Shown here piece after piece: positions 39,176-51,800 of a stretch of 64,000 nucleotides of DNA (position 1 is the first letter of the stretch; each line of letters opens with the position of its first letter). Source of the DNA: Phallusia mammillata. Lineage: Eukaryota > Chordata > Ascidiacea > Phlebobranchia > Ascidiidae. The DNA lies in contig QLIY01000424.1 in the NCBI GenBank assembly GCA_003260075.1, forward strand, positions 62,001-126,000, given 5' to 3'. The notes under the pieces are model-generated. The model searched no databases, was not told where the DNA came from, and saw nothing but the letters and a program-made list of their open reading frames with translations. A program made the translations under genes and the position numbers.

Positions 39176-41927
39176 AATTTTGCCAGTGCACTGTTAGTTT
39201 TGACACGCCCTATAAGTATTATGTCGTGTATTCTTCGGTGCGCTGTTTTGAAAAAATCACAAAATATAAAACAGACTGCATTTTTTACTGGTTCGGGATT
39301 ACAGTTGTAAATCAACATTTTCATTTCAGTTCTCAAAATTGATTACGAAGTCAAAGTGACTTATGCCTCCATTTTTCAATAGTGTCACAGTTCGTGCGTT
39401 TTTGGGATTACGCGTAGAGTCATATTGCGGATCATATTTTCGTATTAACTCGCATCGGACAGCTGCGTCAACAGAACTCGTATTCATCTCGCCGCGTAAA
39501 GCTGCTGGTAGTTGCGCGAAAATTGCCTTTAATGTTAAACCGCGGTGGCAGCGAAGTTAAGCTGATACTGTTGCGAGCGAAGCTGTCAACTCAATCCGTC
39601 ATTTGGTCGTTGGTGTAAATAAACTAACGCGGTTTGGCGAGTGCGTGCGCTCAACAGGTGTGCTGCTTCGAGTTGTTTGTTGACGCTTCAGGTATAAGGT
39701 GTGAAGACGATTTTGTGCCCCGGGCAAAAAGCTTGCTGCAAAGCTTCCACGAGAGAAGGTTGACTTTCTAATAGCCTGTCGCTGCTTTGCGTCCCAACGA
39801 TTGACAAAATGAAAGCTTCTGTTATAAGTGCTGATGGGCACAAAATGCTTTTAAAGTGTGAAGAACCGTTTAAAGGTTTAAAATCGGCTTTACACATGAA
39901 GTTAAAATGAAGGTAACAGTTTTTTTGCGTTTGAAACTTCCTAAAAATGCCTACTTGTTTACGGTTTTCTGGAATACCCATGTATTTTCTAATTTCAAAA
40001 CAACACATAAATGGGCATTTTACAATCTTCCAAAGCATTTCTTCCTCCCAAACAATCGCTCTAAAAATACAACCCCTCCGTCTTGATCAATACAGGTGCA
40101 CAAAGGCTGTACTTTTGACGGTACATCATCAGATAATAGCTGCCCTGTGAACCCGATCATTACCCCGAGTTTGGCAGGTGTGCGCTGAATTCTCGTTGAT
40201 ATTTTGCGTCTTTTTGTTGACGCAGTGAAACACCTGCGAAGTGAAAGTGATCGTCAGTTTCTATGTGACGAAATTACGGCCCTGCACTTTCGTTACGTTC
40301 GTTTCTGTAGATGTTGAAATAAGTTGAAATAAACATAACCTGTTGACCCGATGCGGATTAAAAATGATGTGTCGGAATAAAAAGACATGGTCCGCAACTT
40401 CACAAACAACAAAACTAAAAGGGTTTGGACTGATGATGACAACAATGATTTAGAAATATGCCATCTGCAATAGCATGCATTTTTTGGCAGTTATGTTTTG
40501 ATCAAACCTTACTCTTTGCGGAAATTTCAACAGCAATTTCGATTTGAACAAATAAAACCTTATGAAAGAAATTTGTTAAAAAGTATGAATATTTGCTACA
40601 AAAGCAAAAAAACGAGAAGTGAAAAGTATGCAGGTTATCACACCCTCGCGTGACAAAAAATATTCTGGTTCCGCGCTATGTAACTTCCGCCCTTTTGTGG
40701 GCCGGATGTACCAACATTGGGGTCAAAATGTTTAAGTTGTAGCACCATGAACTTCGCCCCTTGTTTGGCGCGACAGGGACGCTCAGAAAACTTTTTCAAG
40801 CACTTGTATATGCACGTGGGTTGAACTGTGCGCTAAAGTTAAGGGATTTGTCTCCTAAGACTTCGTGACTGGCGTCTAATCTTCAAAAGAACATTACATA
40901 TGTCAGGTATGGGGGCGATTTAGGGCACAATAAGGGTTATACCTGCAATGTAATGTTGCATGAAAACGAAGCCAAGGTTTTAGCTTATATACATTCCGTA
41001 ACAATGTAAGAAGTCTTAAAAGGCGAAACTTTATAAGTTCTGAATACATGTTGTAGCCGGTTTGAAACGTACTGTCTCGTTTTGGTTTGGCAATTTCATT
41101 TTTGGCCAAAAGTTTGTTCACTGAGGCTTGTGGCTAGCCGAGACCGAAAGATAAGCATTCGCTAATACAAGTGCTTGAGCGGTGCCCGCAGGGTACGCCA
41201 AAATTTGCCTTTGTAAAGGTTGGTCAATTTTTGGCCCTTTTCTCAAACGCCAATTTGTGAAAGATTCGGTGCAAATTTATGCTTTATTGCCCAGTCACCC
41301 TGGCTTTTGGCATATTTGAAAACGTTAAAATTGTTTTATTGCAATTTTTGCAGTTAGCATCTCTGCAAAAAGTTTTAAAATGTCGTTTTCTTACAATGAT
41401 TTGGTAATTTGTCTAATATTGCTGTAACATTCAATACCTGGTCAATTTTTTTCACCTCTTTGACAGTTAAAACCCGATTGATTAACTAATCTATTACGCA
41501 CATTTTCGCCTTTGCCACCCTAATTAGGTAACTACTTGCTACATTGCATTTCTTGGCTTCTCGCATGCGCCGATTTGGGTCTAATAACCTGATGGTTAAG
41601 TGGATTTGGTTACCGACATAACGAGGTGATTGCCAAACCACATCCTGAGTTTTAAATGTTTGCCGTATTTATTTTGTATACTGTGCTGGTTTCTTGCATC
41701 GGTTAAATTATGATTTTGCTAATACGAGCAAGGACGAAATCAGATCTTCTATTTTGTTGTAAATATGAATAAAAATATAATTTGAAACTTAGGGTGATTA
41801 TACCGAATAACATCAGACTCTCCAACCTAAAAGCATGGTCATTGCCGATTAATGTTTATGACAATAAATAACTAAAACATTTTTCAAGTAACAGAAATGA
41901 ATTTGCATGAAATATATGTATTTTTCA

Positions 41928-41943
41928 ATTCTATTTGAATAAG
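41928..41943 (+). other. Exact match to the Ciona 16-base spliced-leader sequence
   Basis: The 16 bases ATTCTATTTGAATAAG equal the Ciona spliced leader as I recall it. The next bases are GCACTGAAGATGCC, which can form a small hairpin, not a GT donor, so this is not an obvious functional SL RNA gene. It lies about 800 bases before the RGM start codon. Confidence 0.4.
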
Positions 41944-42608
41944 GCACTGAAGATGCCTCGGCAATTTGATACTTGGTTTGAAATGTTAACAAGTATGAGA
42001 TTACTGAGAATAAACGGTTTCAGGCTTGTTGGAACGTAAAATCCTTTTTACACTTGAACTGACAAAATCCTACCGCAACATACTGTGCCCGCGGCCGTAT
42101 ATGGTATAACTCAAGGCCATGCGCGGGTCAAGGTCAACACCAGGTTCCAAACAACAATTTACGAGTCAGAAAAAGAATTTAAAACTCGTCTCATACAACA
42201 GTGTGGTTCGTTTTATGTGTGTCTTTGTAATGAGATCATTTAATAGAGGCTATAAGTTCAAGCGTATTACAGACAGTTTCCCTTCTTTATATCTTGACTT
42301 AGTGGTCGTTGAGCTGTTGGTCGTAACAATTTCGTGGTTTTTGCGCATTTTTGTATGAATTAACACGAGAATTTGTGGTATTCCAAGTGGGCCAAGCTTT
42401 AGGAACGCTATGCAATTTGAATGTACACCATACATAACTTTACATAGGTTTGCTGGAGAGCTCTAGGAGTCCACAGAATCCAAGTACAAAAAACCAACCT
42501 CAGCGTTTCATTTGTGATTCTAAATAGCAACCGCGCCCTCGGGGTGTACCAAGAAAAACAAACTTTTTGCTCTTGCCTGTTCAACGCATCTCACCACAGA
42601 CCTTATTT

Positions 42609-42620
42609 TCTCTCCACAGA
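42609..42620 (+). other. Splice acceptor upstream of the RGM start, possibly a trans-splice site
   Basis: A pyrimidine tract followed by CACAG ends at 42620, 126 bases before the RGM start codon. It could close a 5' UTR intron. In ascidians it could also accept the spliced leader. There is no matching upstream exon that I can point to. Confidence 0.4.
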
Positions 42621-42652
42621 ACGACCTCAAGTAACCCCGCTGACACACTAAG

Positions 42653-42660
42653 TGACGTCA
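42653..42660. promoter_or_regulatory. CRE-type palindrome TGACGTCA next to the RGM first exon
   Basis: An exact TGACGTCA, inside the longer palindrome GTGACGTCATCAC, lies about 90 bases before the RGM start codon. CREB/ATF-type bZIP factors bind this octamer. It may lie in the 5' UTR, and function is not shown. Confidence 0.4.
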
Positions 42661-42746
42661 TCACCTGTTTATCGCGTCACCACAGTCCGCTTGCACGTCC
42701 TGACAAGAGGAGGCAAAAGCACTACCGGTCTAAATGGACGTCGATT

Positions 42747-42840
42747 ATGCGGGCTGGTCCTACTGAGGCTGGGTCGACGCATTTCAGTATTTCAAACCTT
42801 TTTGTACTTTTCCTGATCGTCGCGTCGCTCATACTTTCAG
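42747..42840 (+). CDS. RGM: RGM exon 1, signal peptide
   Basis: The ATG at 42747 opens about 31 codons: a short polar start, then a hydrophobic core (NLFVLFLIVASLILS) typical of a signal peptide. A perfect donor GTGAGT follows at 42841, giving phase 1. The frame is also open upstream, but the ATG immediately before the signal sequence is the natural start. Confidence 0.75.
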
Positions 42841-45800
42841 GTGAGTCTTGGCAAAAACTAGCAGTTGTGTAAAGAAACTTGTAGCAGTGAAATTTGGCCA
42901 AGATTTTCAGATCGCATTTATATCTTTTCGGTCGCTGTGTTACATTTGAACTTGGTTACAAAACGACTGTAAAACATGTTTTTAACATAGTTCTTACTTA
43001 TTTTCTGCATAAGTGTGGGAAACTGGTTAGAAAACTTTTTTAAATCGTAGAGCATTTTTTTAAATTCTGTATTAAAACAGATAATTTTTTAACTGTTAAA
43101 TAATATTAATTCACAACTAACTTCAAATAATCAACGCCTGGAACGTTTAAACTAGGCTAAACAATCCTTTAAAATCGCTTTTATCTGCTTGAAGCGTGTC
43201 TTAAACCACTTTAACGGGCTCAAGCCGGTTTCTTGCGTTGGTAGTTAATTGTGTTGAGTGTACATGGTGTTTTGTTACATAATGACGGGGCGCTTGGTCG
43301 CAGCGGTCTGTTGTCAAAGGTGTGCAGAGGCCCCGTGCGGAAAAGGTGGGCTTAAAATTTGTTTACCGCGTGTCTCTGGAAGTGGCTCGCGTGTTTTGCG
43401 AATGATGGATTCCCTCTGTGATGTAATGTTTGAAAAATACACCTTGTATTTAACTTGGAAAGTCTTAGGAAATATGCTGATTAGACAAGCATGCGTTATT
43501 GAAAATGTGTATAAATGATGCACGTGTTTTGAACTGTGCCACTGGGCAGTTATCAGTAGCCGAAGATTTGTCTGAAAATTAAATTACAGAAGGATTTGGT
43601 GGTTCAAACTGTTTGTTTAAAACATAGAATTTTACAAAGTCAAATCAAGTCAAACTAGGCTGAAATCCAGGGGCATGCCAATATAATCAAACCATAGCAT
43701 TAAGATGTAATTGGAAAATGTCTTTAGAGTGAACTATGTGTTATGATACAACTAAAAGAGGCAACATTTTCTGGTGACTGTTCGTGTTGTCGTTTTGCCT
43801 CATAGTTAAGCCCAGGTATGCCTGTCGATCTTTTAATTGCCCTCAAACAAGACGAACACCACAGAAGTATCGAATTTTTCACACTTGAGCGCCCCTTAAT
43901 TAATCTTGCTCGAAAGTTGAACCTTATAGGAAGGGTGGCCTTACGCTCCGTTGCACACAAGAAATTTAAGCAACAGAAAACATACTTTACATGCAAAAGC
44001 TACCTTAGGTGGATATATGTAAAGAATACAAATAAACTTCTGCTACTAAGTTACCCATATTGCTGTACTGACGCTTGTGTGTTCAAATAGGCAAGAGCTT
44101 AGTGCGCGGTTGTGTTTTAAGGGTACAGCTCCTTGCATTTGGATTTGCAATGAACCCTGTGATTATAAAATATTTATTAGACAAAACCACGTTGCGGTGG
44201 CGTAGCCTACATCCTTTTTATTTGTACCCCCTTATCCATACGCTCAGCATACATTAATGTTTCGCGCCTCTTGACTTCATTGTTTTAACTCCAAACCCTC
44301 CTCGAAAAAACTCCAGTTCAGCAATAACGATTTTTATGTATTTTAAAAACCTGTTTCCGTTTCCTTACCAGACTTAAAAAGAGATAGGAAACCAATTTCG
44401 TTGGTCCAAATCAAATTTTCCGGCTAATCCTAATTCCGGGGTGAAGAAAGAAGCCCCCTTTTCACGGCCAGTGCATAACATCAACAAACAATATTTAATA
44501 CCGTTAAATTTGCTGAAACAATCAAACTGGGCCAATAATATACAGCCTGACAACGGCACCACGCTACAATTGAAAAGAATGGGTCATAATTGGGCCACGC
44601 GACCAAATGTCCGGTCCAGGACGCCGTTTGGACCACACCTTGGGGCAATGACGCACCTATAGCCTTGTGGGTAAATTTGTTGAAAGCCGTATGACGTGTC
44701 GCAATACTTGAATGATTGATTTGTTCCTCGTATGACCTTTTTGCTGTGGAATACGCACATAGGGTGGGTGGTGTGTTGATTTGTGGAACTCTGTATTCTC
44801 ATTGTAGCGTTTTGTCTGGATATTATACTGTCGCATCTCTGTCTGCAAGTCTACATACAACCGTGACCACCTTGTGTGTATGACGTTTGGACTATTACTA
44901 TGCGCCTATATAACTGTTATTACCGCAAATCGCTGTAAGGTACCAATTGCTGGAAAGCTTTTCTGAAAAAATACGGTTCTTGGATTTGTCAAATAAGACT
45001 TTGTGTTCATATTCACACAGATATCAAAATTTTTGCGTATACAGAAAACAGTTTGGTATATTTAATCACACACGTGAATCTAGGTCACAAAATTCAGCGG
45101 CATAATGAACGTAAGGCATTGCACGTATACTTTTTGTCACTTATGTTTTTGTCCTGTTCCTCGAAATCCTCTCATCTCAGACTTCAAAAACATCTCCCGT
45201 TTGACGTCATAAACCGCCACTTTACGCTCTCCTCTTCTTCGGGTACCATGGCAACCGAATACCGTAATTTTCGGCATCGCTGGACATTCTCACGTTTCTG
45301 GTGTCTACAAGCGGCATTTTATAATCCTGACTACCTACGTTCAAAATGTGACAAAATATTATAATCTATGACAAAACTTGTTGCACTCAGTTGGTATAAA
45401 ATCCTAAAAGGAAATACGTTGATTGGAGTATATCTACAATTTAATACAATTTAACTTTAGGATAAAAAGCAAAGCAACACGTACATGTAAACCTAAAATG
45501 ACATTTGTCAAGCCCTGTTTTCACTTTAAGTTAGGTCGTATGTTGTAACTGTTTTACCCATTGATATTAGCTTATAATCTACTTTTCTATTAGTACTGCT
45601 TGACACTATGAAATGTGTACATAAATTTTGCGTGTTTTTACAACACTGCTTTAAGTGCTAATTTTGAACGTATGTAGTATTAACCGGTTTGTTGTATCAT
45701 TTATCCAAAGACAAAAATATTAAATTTTGGCCCATATCCGATAAAAAACAAACTGTACCAAAAAAGAACAATTGCGCTTTATATCTTCAGTTTACTCACA

Positions 45801-48800
45801 GTCTTAGATCAATCGAATGGTAATATTTTGCACAAAGGAACTTGGTACAGTTGATCGATTACTACAAATCAAAAGAATAAGTTTCAACACACATCTATTC
45901 CGACTTTAGTAAACCGGATTTGGAGGCAATTTATTTTGTTTGATGTGATCGGCTACAAAGGCGAATTGCAAATATTAATTTTGGCGGGTTCAACTGAAAG
46001 GTCTTTCGTGGTTAGGGGCATTTTGGGCTTCAGTAAAAATCTTTTGTCTGCTGCTTAGGGTCATGGTTGAATGTTTGCAGGTCGATTACTAAACTTTAAA
46101 AGCACTTTATTATACACCGAATATGCTCAAATTGAACTCATAAATTTCCTAAACCGGTTTTAAGACTGCAATACGAGTGTTTACTTTGGGTATATGACTT
46201 GCAGGATATTCGCAATATTCAAGTTTTAAAGTACAGCATTGTTTTGTGCTTGTAGCATACATTATAAAACTGCATATTCATGTAACCGTTTTGGTACAGC
46301 ATGTAAATCGTGCTGTTTTCCCACCATTATAAATTCTTTAGATTCCACAAGCGTACTAAAATGTTCGCCACATTATTAAAGGTAATGCCTATTGTAAAAG
46401 ATGGAAAGTATGTAAAGGATATCCTTTAATCCAAAAATCCTTAAAAACATCGTGTTTGAGACGTTAGCAAAACCTACCCTTAAAATAAAACCAGCAAGGC
46501 TTGCTAAAGTCTTATTTGATCCATTGAATGCCCTAAATAGCTTCAAAACCCGAGCGGCCGCCAAAAGTTTTCGAGTTATACCAATAGCAACACGTGAGCA
46601 TTGGCGATTTCGGCTTATTTGCGTCGGTTCGAATGAGTGGAATATTTGTTCACCGATTCTTGTCACTCGCTCAGTTTGGTCGGTGGGTTCGTGACTTCGT
46701 GCCGTTCCTGCTATTCCAGGCACGTAGAATTGTTGACCTGCCACTCACAGCCTTGTTTGCCGCAGATGCACCGGCCCAGCCCTGCGGGCGTTACGCCTCC
46801 CGCCCCGATAACTTTATCACAAACACTTGTTTGTTTTTTCGACGTCCGCGTCCGTTTTATTGCCCGCCACTTGCCTTTCCTCAACCTAATTTCAGAGCCA
46901 GGCTTTGCCGTTTTTCGAAGTAGTCTACAATGACTTGAGGCAACTACGGAATTTTAATTAGTTAGGTCTTGAAACAAAATTTATCACTGTCTAAAATTCC
47001 ATGCTTTATATGAGTCGCCCAAAAAGCGTCTTCAAAGTCTGAACACAACAGCTCTTTTTTACGTCCACAACTGTTTTGTATAGCTTTTGACCTTGGTCAA
47101 AATTACCAAGTATCACTATGCATTATACTGTATCTCTGTACTGTATCACATATCTGTATTGTAACCACAAAGAAATAACAAATCGACTAATTTACCCCCC
47201 CCCCATCACTGTCTAAAATTCCATGCTTTATATGAGTCGCCCAAAAAGCGTCATCAAAGTCTGAACACAACAGCTCTTTTTTACGTTTCACAACTGTTTT
47301 GTATAGGCCCCCCCCCCAGTTTTAAAGTACAGCATTGTTTTGTGCTTGTAGCATACATTATAAAAACTTCATACTCATGTAATTGTTTTGGAACAGCATG
47401 TAAAACGCGCTATTTTGCCTCCATTATAAATTCTTTAGATTCCACAAGCGTACTAAAATGTTCGCCGCCCCCCCCCCTCCGGTTTCCATCTCACGAAACC
47501 GCCAAAAACCCGGGACCGACTTTCGTGAGGCATTGCCGGTCCATCAAGAGATACATGCGGTGTCTGAAAGACACTCAAAAGCGCTGCATAGGTACGATTA
47601 TATTGTACATTAAAATAACAACGGACATAGGATTGCGTCTGTATAGTACTTAGATTGTTTTGGTTTCATCTCATTTGAGTACTCACGAATTCGAATACAA
47701 CTTCCAAAGTACTTTTTTAAGAAAAACGTTTTAAGATTCGTATTTTTTAGGATTCGAATCAATGAAATCTGAATTTCTCTTCCCTTATTCGTAGGATGCC
47801 TTCCCTTTCATGGAATGGAACAGATCAGTAGACGAACGTTCGACAAGGATTGTTACAACATACATGAGGCGCGCTCAACCACACCTACTTCGCTACCGAC
47901 CACTTTATTCTACAACTCGACCACTAGCGCCCCAGCAGTAACCAAGACAACCAGGCGGACCCCAACCCCCGAAACAGCCCCGGTGGCGCAAGAGGGGAGT
48001 GCTTGCACGTACAGTGGAAAAGCAAAGTACAGACACTGTGGAATGTTTGGGGATCCGCATTTGAGAACTTTCGACGACAGCTTTTTCACGTGCAAAGTGG
48101 AGGGCACTTGGCCCCTCATCAACAACGATTACATGGTCGTCATGGCAACCAACGTACCGGTCAAGGAAGGTTCGTCGGCCACTGTTACCACTAAGGTAAG
48201 AAATTTAAGAGTGTGTTTTCTGGTTGGTTGATAACTCTGAGTTCTGCATCAGGCAGTTTGTTAGGACGTGTTGCACTTTTGTGTCCAAGATCCAGGTATT
48301 AGTCGAACAAGATCGTACACGGTCTTCTGTTTTGTTTTTTCTTAAGAAATGGTTCCAAAATTTTCAAAAACTTTTTGTTTCAATACGCAAATACCCCCCC
48401 CCCGGTCAAGGAAGGTTCGTCGGCCACTGTTACCACTAAGGTAAGAAATTTGTGTGTTCTGGTTGGTTGATAAGTTATGTGTTCTGGTTGGTTGATAAGT
48501 TCTGCATCAGGCAGTTTGTTAGGACATGTTGCACTTTTGTGTCTAAGATCTAGGTATTAGGCGAACAAGATCGTACACGGTCTTCTGTTTTTTTTCTTAA
48601 GAAATGGTTCCAAAATTTTCAAAAACTTTTTGTTTCAATACGCAAATATTTAGACAAAATCGGTTTTCGATGTTTTACATGCTGTCAAGTTTTGAACATC
48701 TTTGAGTTCAAATTGCTATGTGGCTGAAAACGTTTTTCTGGCCCACAGTTTGTGAACCAGTGTTCATACGGTGGTGTTTTACGCGTGACTATTTGCTGCG

Positions 48801-51800
48801 CACCTGGAATACACTCTGCAATGTAGGTAACACTATTAAAAATCTCCACGTAGAAGGTGCGAAACCCCGGGCACCGATAAACATGCGGCCCTCGGGGCCT
48901 CAGCTCATTTTTTACAAGCTAGCAGTGATAAGACCGGGTCGTGCGACAGTAATCAAGTTCTTAACTGCCAAGCCAACATACGATGGCGCCGTAAGTCGTC
49001 GTGCCGGTAGGAAACGTCTTTTCCCGCTTGTTTGCTCTGGCGTGTCCTGGACCTTAAGATGACAATCAACATTTCCTCGTGCTTAGAGCTCACCACGTTG
49101 TTGACCATGTTTGTCACTGGCTTGCTTCGTATAAGGTCGTCGCGGTATGATAACTTTATTGCTGCTTTGTTTGTTGTTTGCTGTTGCGTTTTTTCGGTTA
49201 CTATGTCTTGGTTGTAGGTTTGCAAACTGCACAAAATCCGGCTGGTGCCTTTCTGGTGCAAAATTTATGACCGACACGTTGTTTTGACATTTTGTGGCCA
49301 GCAAATACCGGAACTTACCAATGTCATGTTAAGAAACTCGTTAATTGGACGTAATTAATTGTTTCTTAAACCTCTTGCCTGACAGTTAAGAAAATATGTG
49401 GATTTGCCTCGCCTTAAAAATGTGCACAATAATTGCTGGATACTGATGTTTCGAATGCAAATTAACATTTTATTTGTATTAATCCCTTCCGAACATGTGT
49501 TGATTTTCATACTAAACCGGATAATAACTGTCTGCAAATTAGTAGATATTACCTTTGGTCACCGTAAGTTGTAACTCCCACACCAGAAAGTTGGTTGCGA
49601 CATATATTGTTGTTCACAAAAACTATGATTGGAATTCACAATAGGGGACCTAGGTTCGAACCCTGTGGAACACCTATTTTAGGCCATATGCCGCCAAACA
49701 ACTGCTCCAAGCTATAGTTAACCATTAACGAAGTGGGAATCAGCTTTAGATTTTCCAAAGCGTTCAATCCAGCCTCACTATTTGCCCTTCGATCAGATCT
49801 AAGAGATTGTTCAGCAATTGTGTACCGAGCAATTACAATCATCGTATGGCACACTAAGGTTTTTCCCCTTTCGTCGGCTTTCATGGTTTCCACCGGATGC
49901 CTATGATAAGCTGGGCAACCAATTGTATGCTCTCCTATCTACTCATCTGAATTTAATCAACTGCGGGATTTTGAATTCGGAAAAGCCTTGGGTTTTTTAT
50001 TGACCTGCTCACGTAATCGCGAATACCACAATGTCGGGTTGGTTTGGTCAGTTGCGTGGAGTTACGTTATTAACTGTAGTTGTATATTCCGGCCTATACA
50101 AACAATGTGCTACTAAAGAATATGTTTTTGGATACAGCGTTTCACCAAGTGGTTTCAAAAAGTGAATGATGTCATTTCTTACACAGCTTGTTTCAAGCTA
50201 CTGTGTTTTGATAGCTTTTGTGGTATGGGGCTAGTAATATGTTTAAGAAGGGTAGAGCGCATTTGCTTCACTATCTCAAATGCAAATGTGCGGTGATATG
50301 TGTTTTGCCTGTCACAAGATTTCCTCTTTGTTAACCAAACTTGTTAATGAAAGTCCATTTTATATGTTCTAGGATAACATGAGAGTTTCTTCTCTAATAT
50401 ACTCTAATTATAAACACTTTACTGTTCGGAAAGACTAGATTAAGGTAAAGTTCAAACAAACTATAAAAATATTGAACCGTTGGTTGACCTTATAGGATGG
50501 AGCATGATAAGGAGGGACAAAAATGTCCATGTTCAACATACAGTAATAGTTTACCGGTGTTCCGTAACAACACACGACAAATATTGATCCAACATTCAGG
50601 GGTCCATGGCTATTAAAACCTTTCCTTTCCTCAGTTAAAACGCAGGAGTGATATTTAGCAAGTGATCAGTGTTCAAACAATGAGTTAGGCGCGTAAGGGT
50701 CCGCAAATATTGAACTCCAACAAGGTAGTGGCGCTCACTCTATGCGAAAGTGCTCCTGTACCCGCCCAGCAATATACAAGTCATTTAGGAGCTGAATAAA
50801 CTGCTGAGCCGCGGCGCCATACTACCTGTGGTTTATTGCATTGGGAAACTTTAATGTGGTTTAGCAGAATTGGTGTCTTACTATGATGATTAATCACTAT
50901 GTTTTGAAAAGTACGGCACTCATTTAACCGCTCTAAAAACTCAATTGAAAGTCAATGTACGCTATAAAAATATAATAACGGTATATATTCGAAAAAAGCA
51001 TGTCGTTTTGAAGTTTCGAAAATCCTTGTTTTTAAAAAAATAATAAGTCAAAACTTGATCAATCTTTTAAAGAAATATTTTCGTTTAAAACAAAACAATT
51101 TAATCCATGGTTACATGTGTGAAGTGGTGTTTCCATTTGTTTTACTGGTATATCGTAGCCGATTGTTCATAGCTTTGGCAAATAGTGTATTAAGAGCAAA
51201 TCATTCTCGGTTTCCGTAACTCTTTCCGACACGATTTGTCAACTGTCTTACTTCCTTTCCTGGCCAACACAGTCCGTCGTCAATGAGCAACAAAAACCCA
51301 AAATAACGCATGCCTTGATGTACTTAACTTTGTAACTATCAGCCGGCTGCTTTGATCTGGCGCTGTCGTCATGACAACCCACGTGACCGCAAGTGAAGAC
51401 CCACCTTTGCGTCAACAACTTTGAAATCAATGCGGCGCATTTGGCACTGAATACCTTGTACGTTACGAGATTCGTTTTGATTTCAAGTGTATTAATTGCC
51501 GGGCTTGGTTGGAATGTCGAAGCACCAGGCCATTGGTAACGGCGTTCCGGGTGCAAAGATGTAATTACGTTTTGACGGGTTGTAATTTTCCAATAGTGCA
51601 CGTGTTGAAGGCCCGGATGTGGTAGCGATCTCGGATTAAACTTAAACAAACCTTTTGTTCGTGGTACATGTTGTTAACGTCGGTGAAATGTGCTGCATGC
51701 ATGTAATTCTGTGTGTATAATGAAGTGGCTTTTTGAAACGTTCAATTACGCCAAATGGTGCGACGTTTGACAAAAATGCTCAAGTACACCTGGTGTGTTA

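Larger units (their letters stand above)
29523..42608. other. Gene-poor stretch upstream of RGM
   Basis: I see no supported gene. It holds C-filled gaps (29790, 32324, 34899, 36799, 37305), a GGTTCG-rich block, two CRE octamers and the spliced-leader match. The long Pro or Gly frames at 32324 and 34899 are translations of C runs. Confidence 0.55.
42841..47467. other. RGM first intron region
   Basis: No coding exon was found, though part of the N-terminal RGM domain must lie here or in a gap. 46225-46370 and 46983-47076 recur after the C runs at 47308 and 47195, so contig order near 46-47.5 kb is unreliable. Confidence 0.5.
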
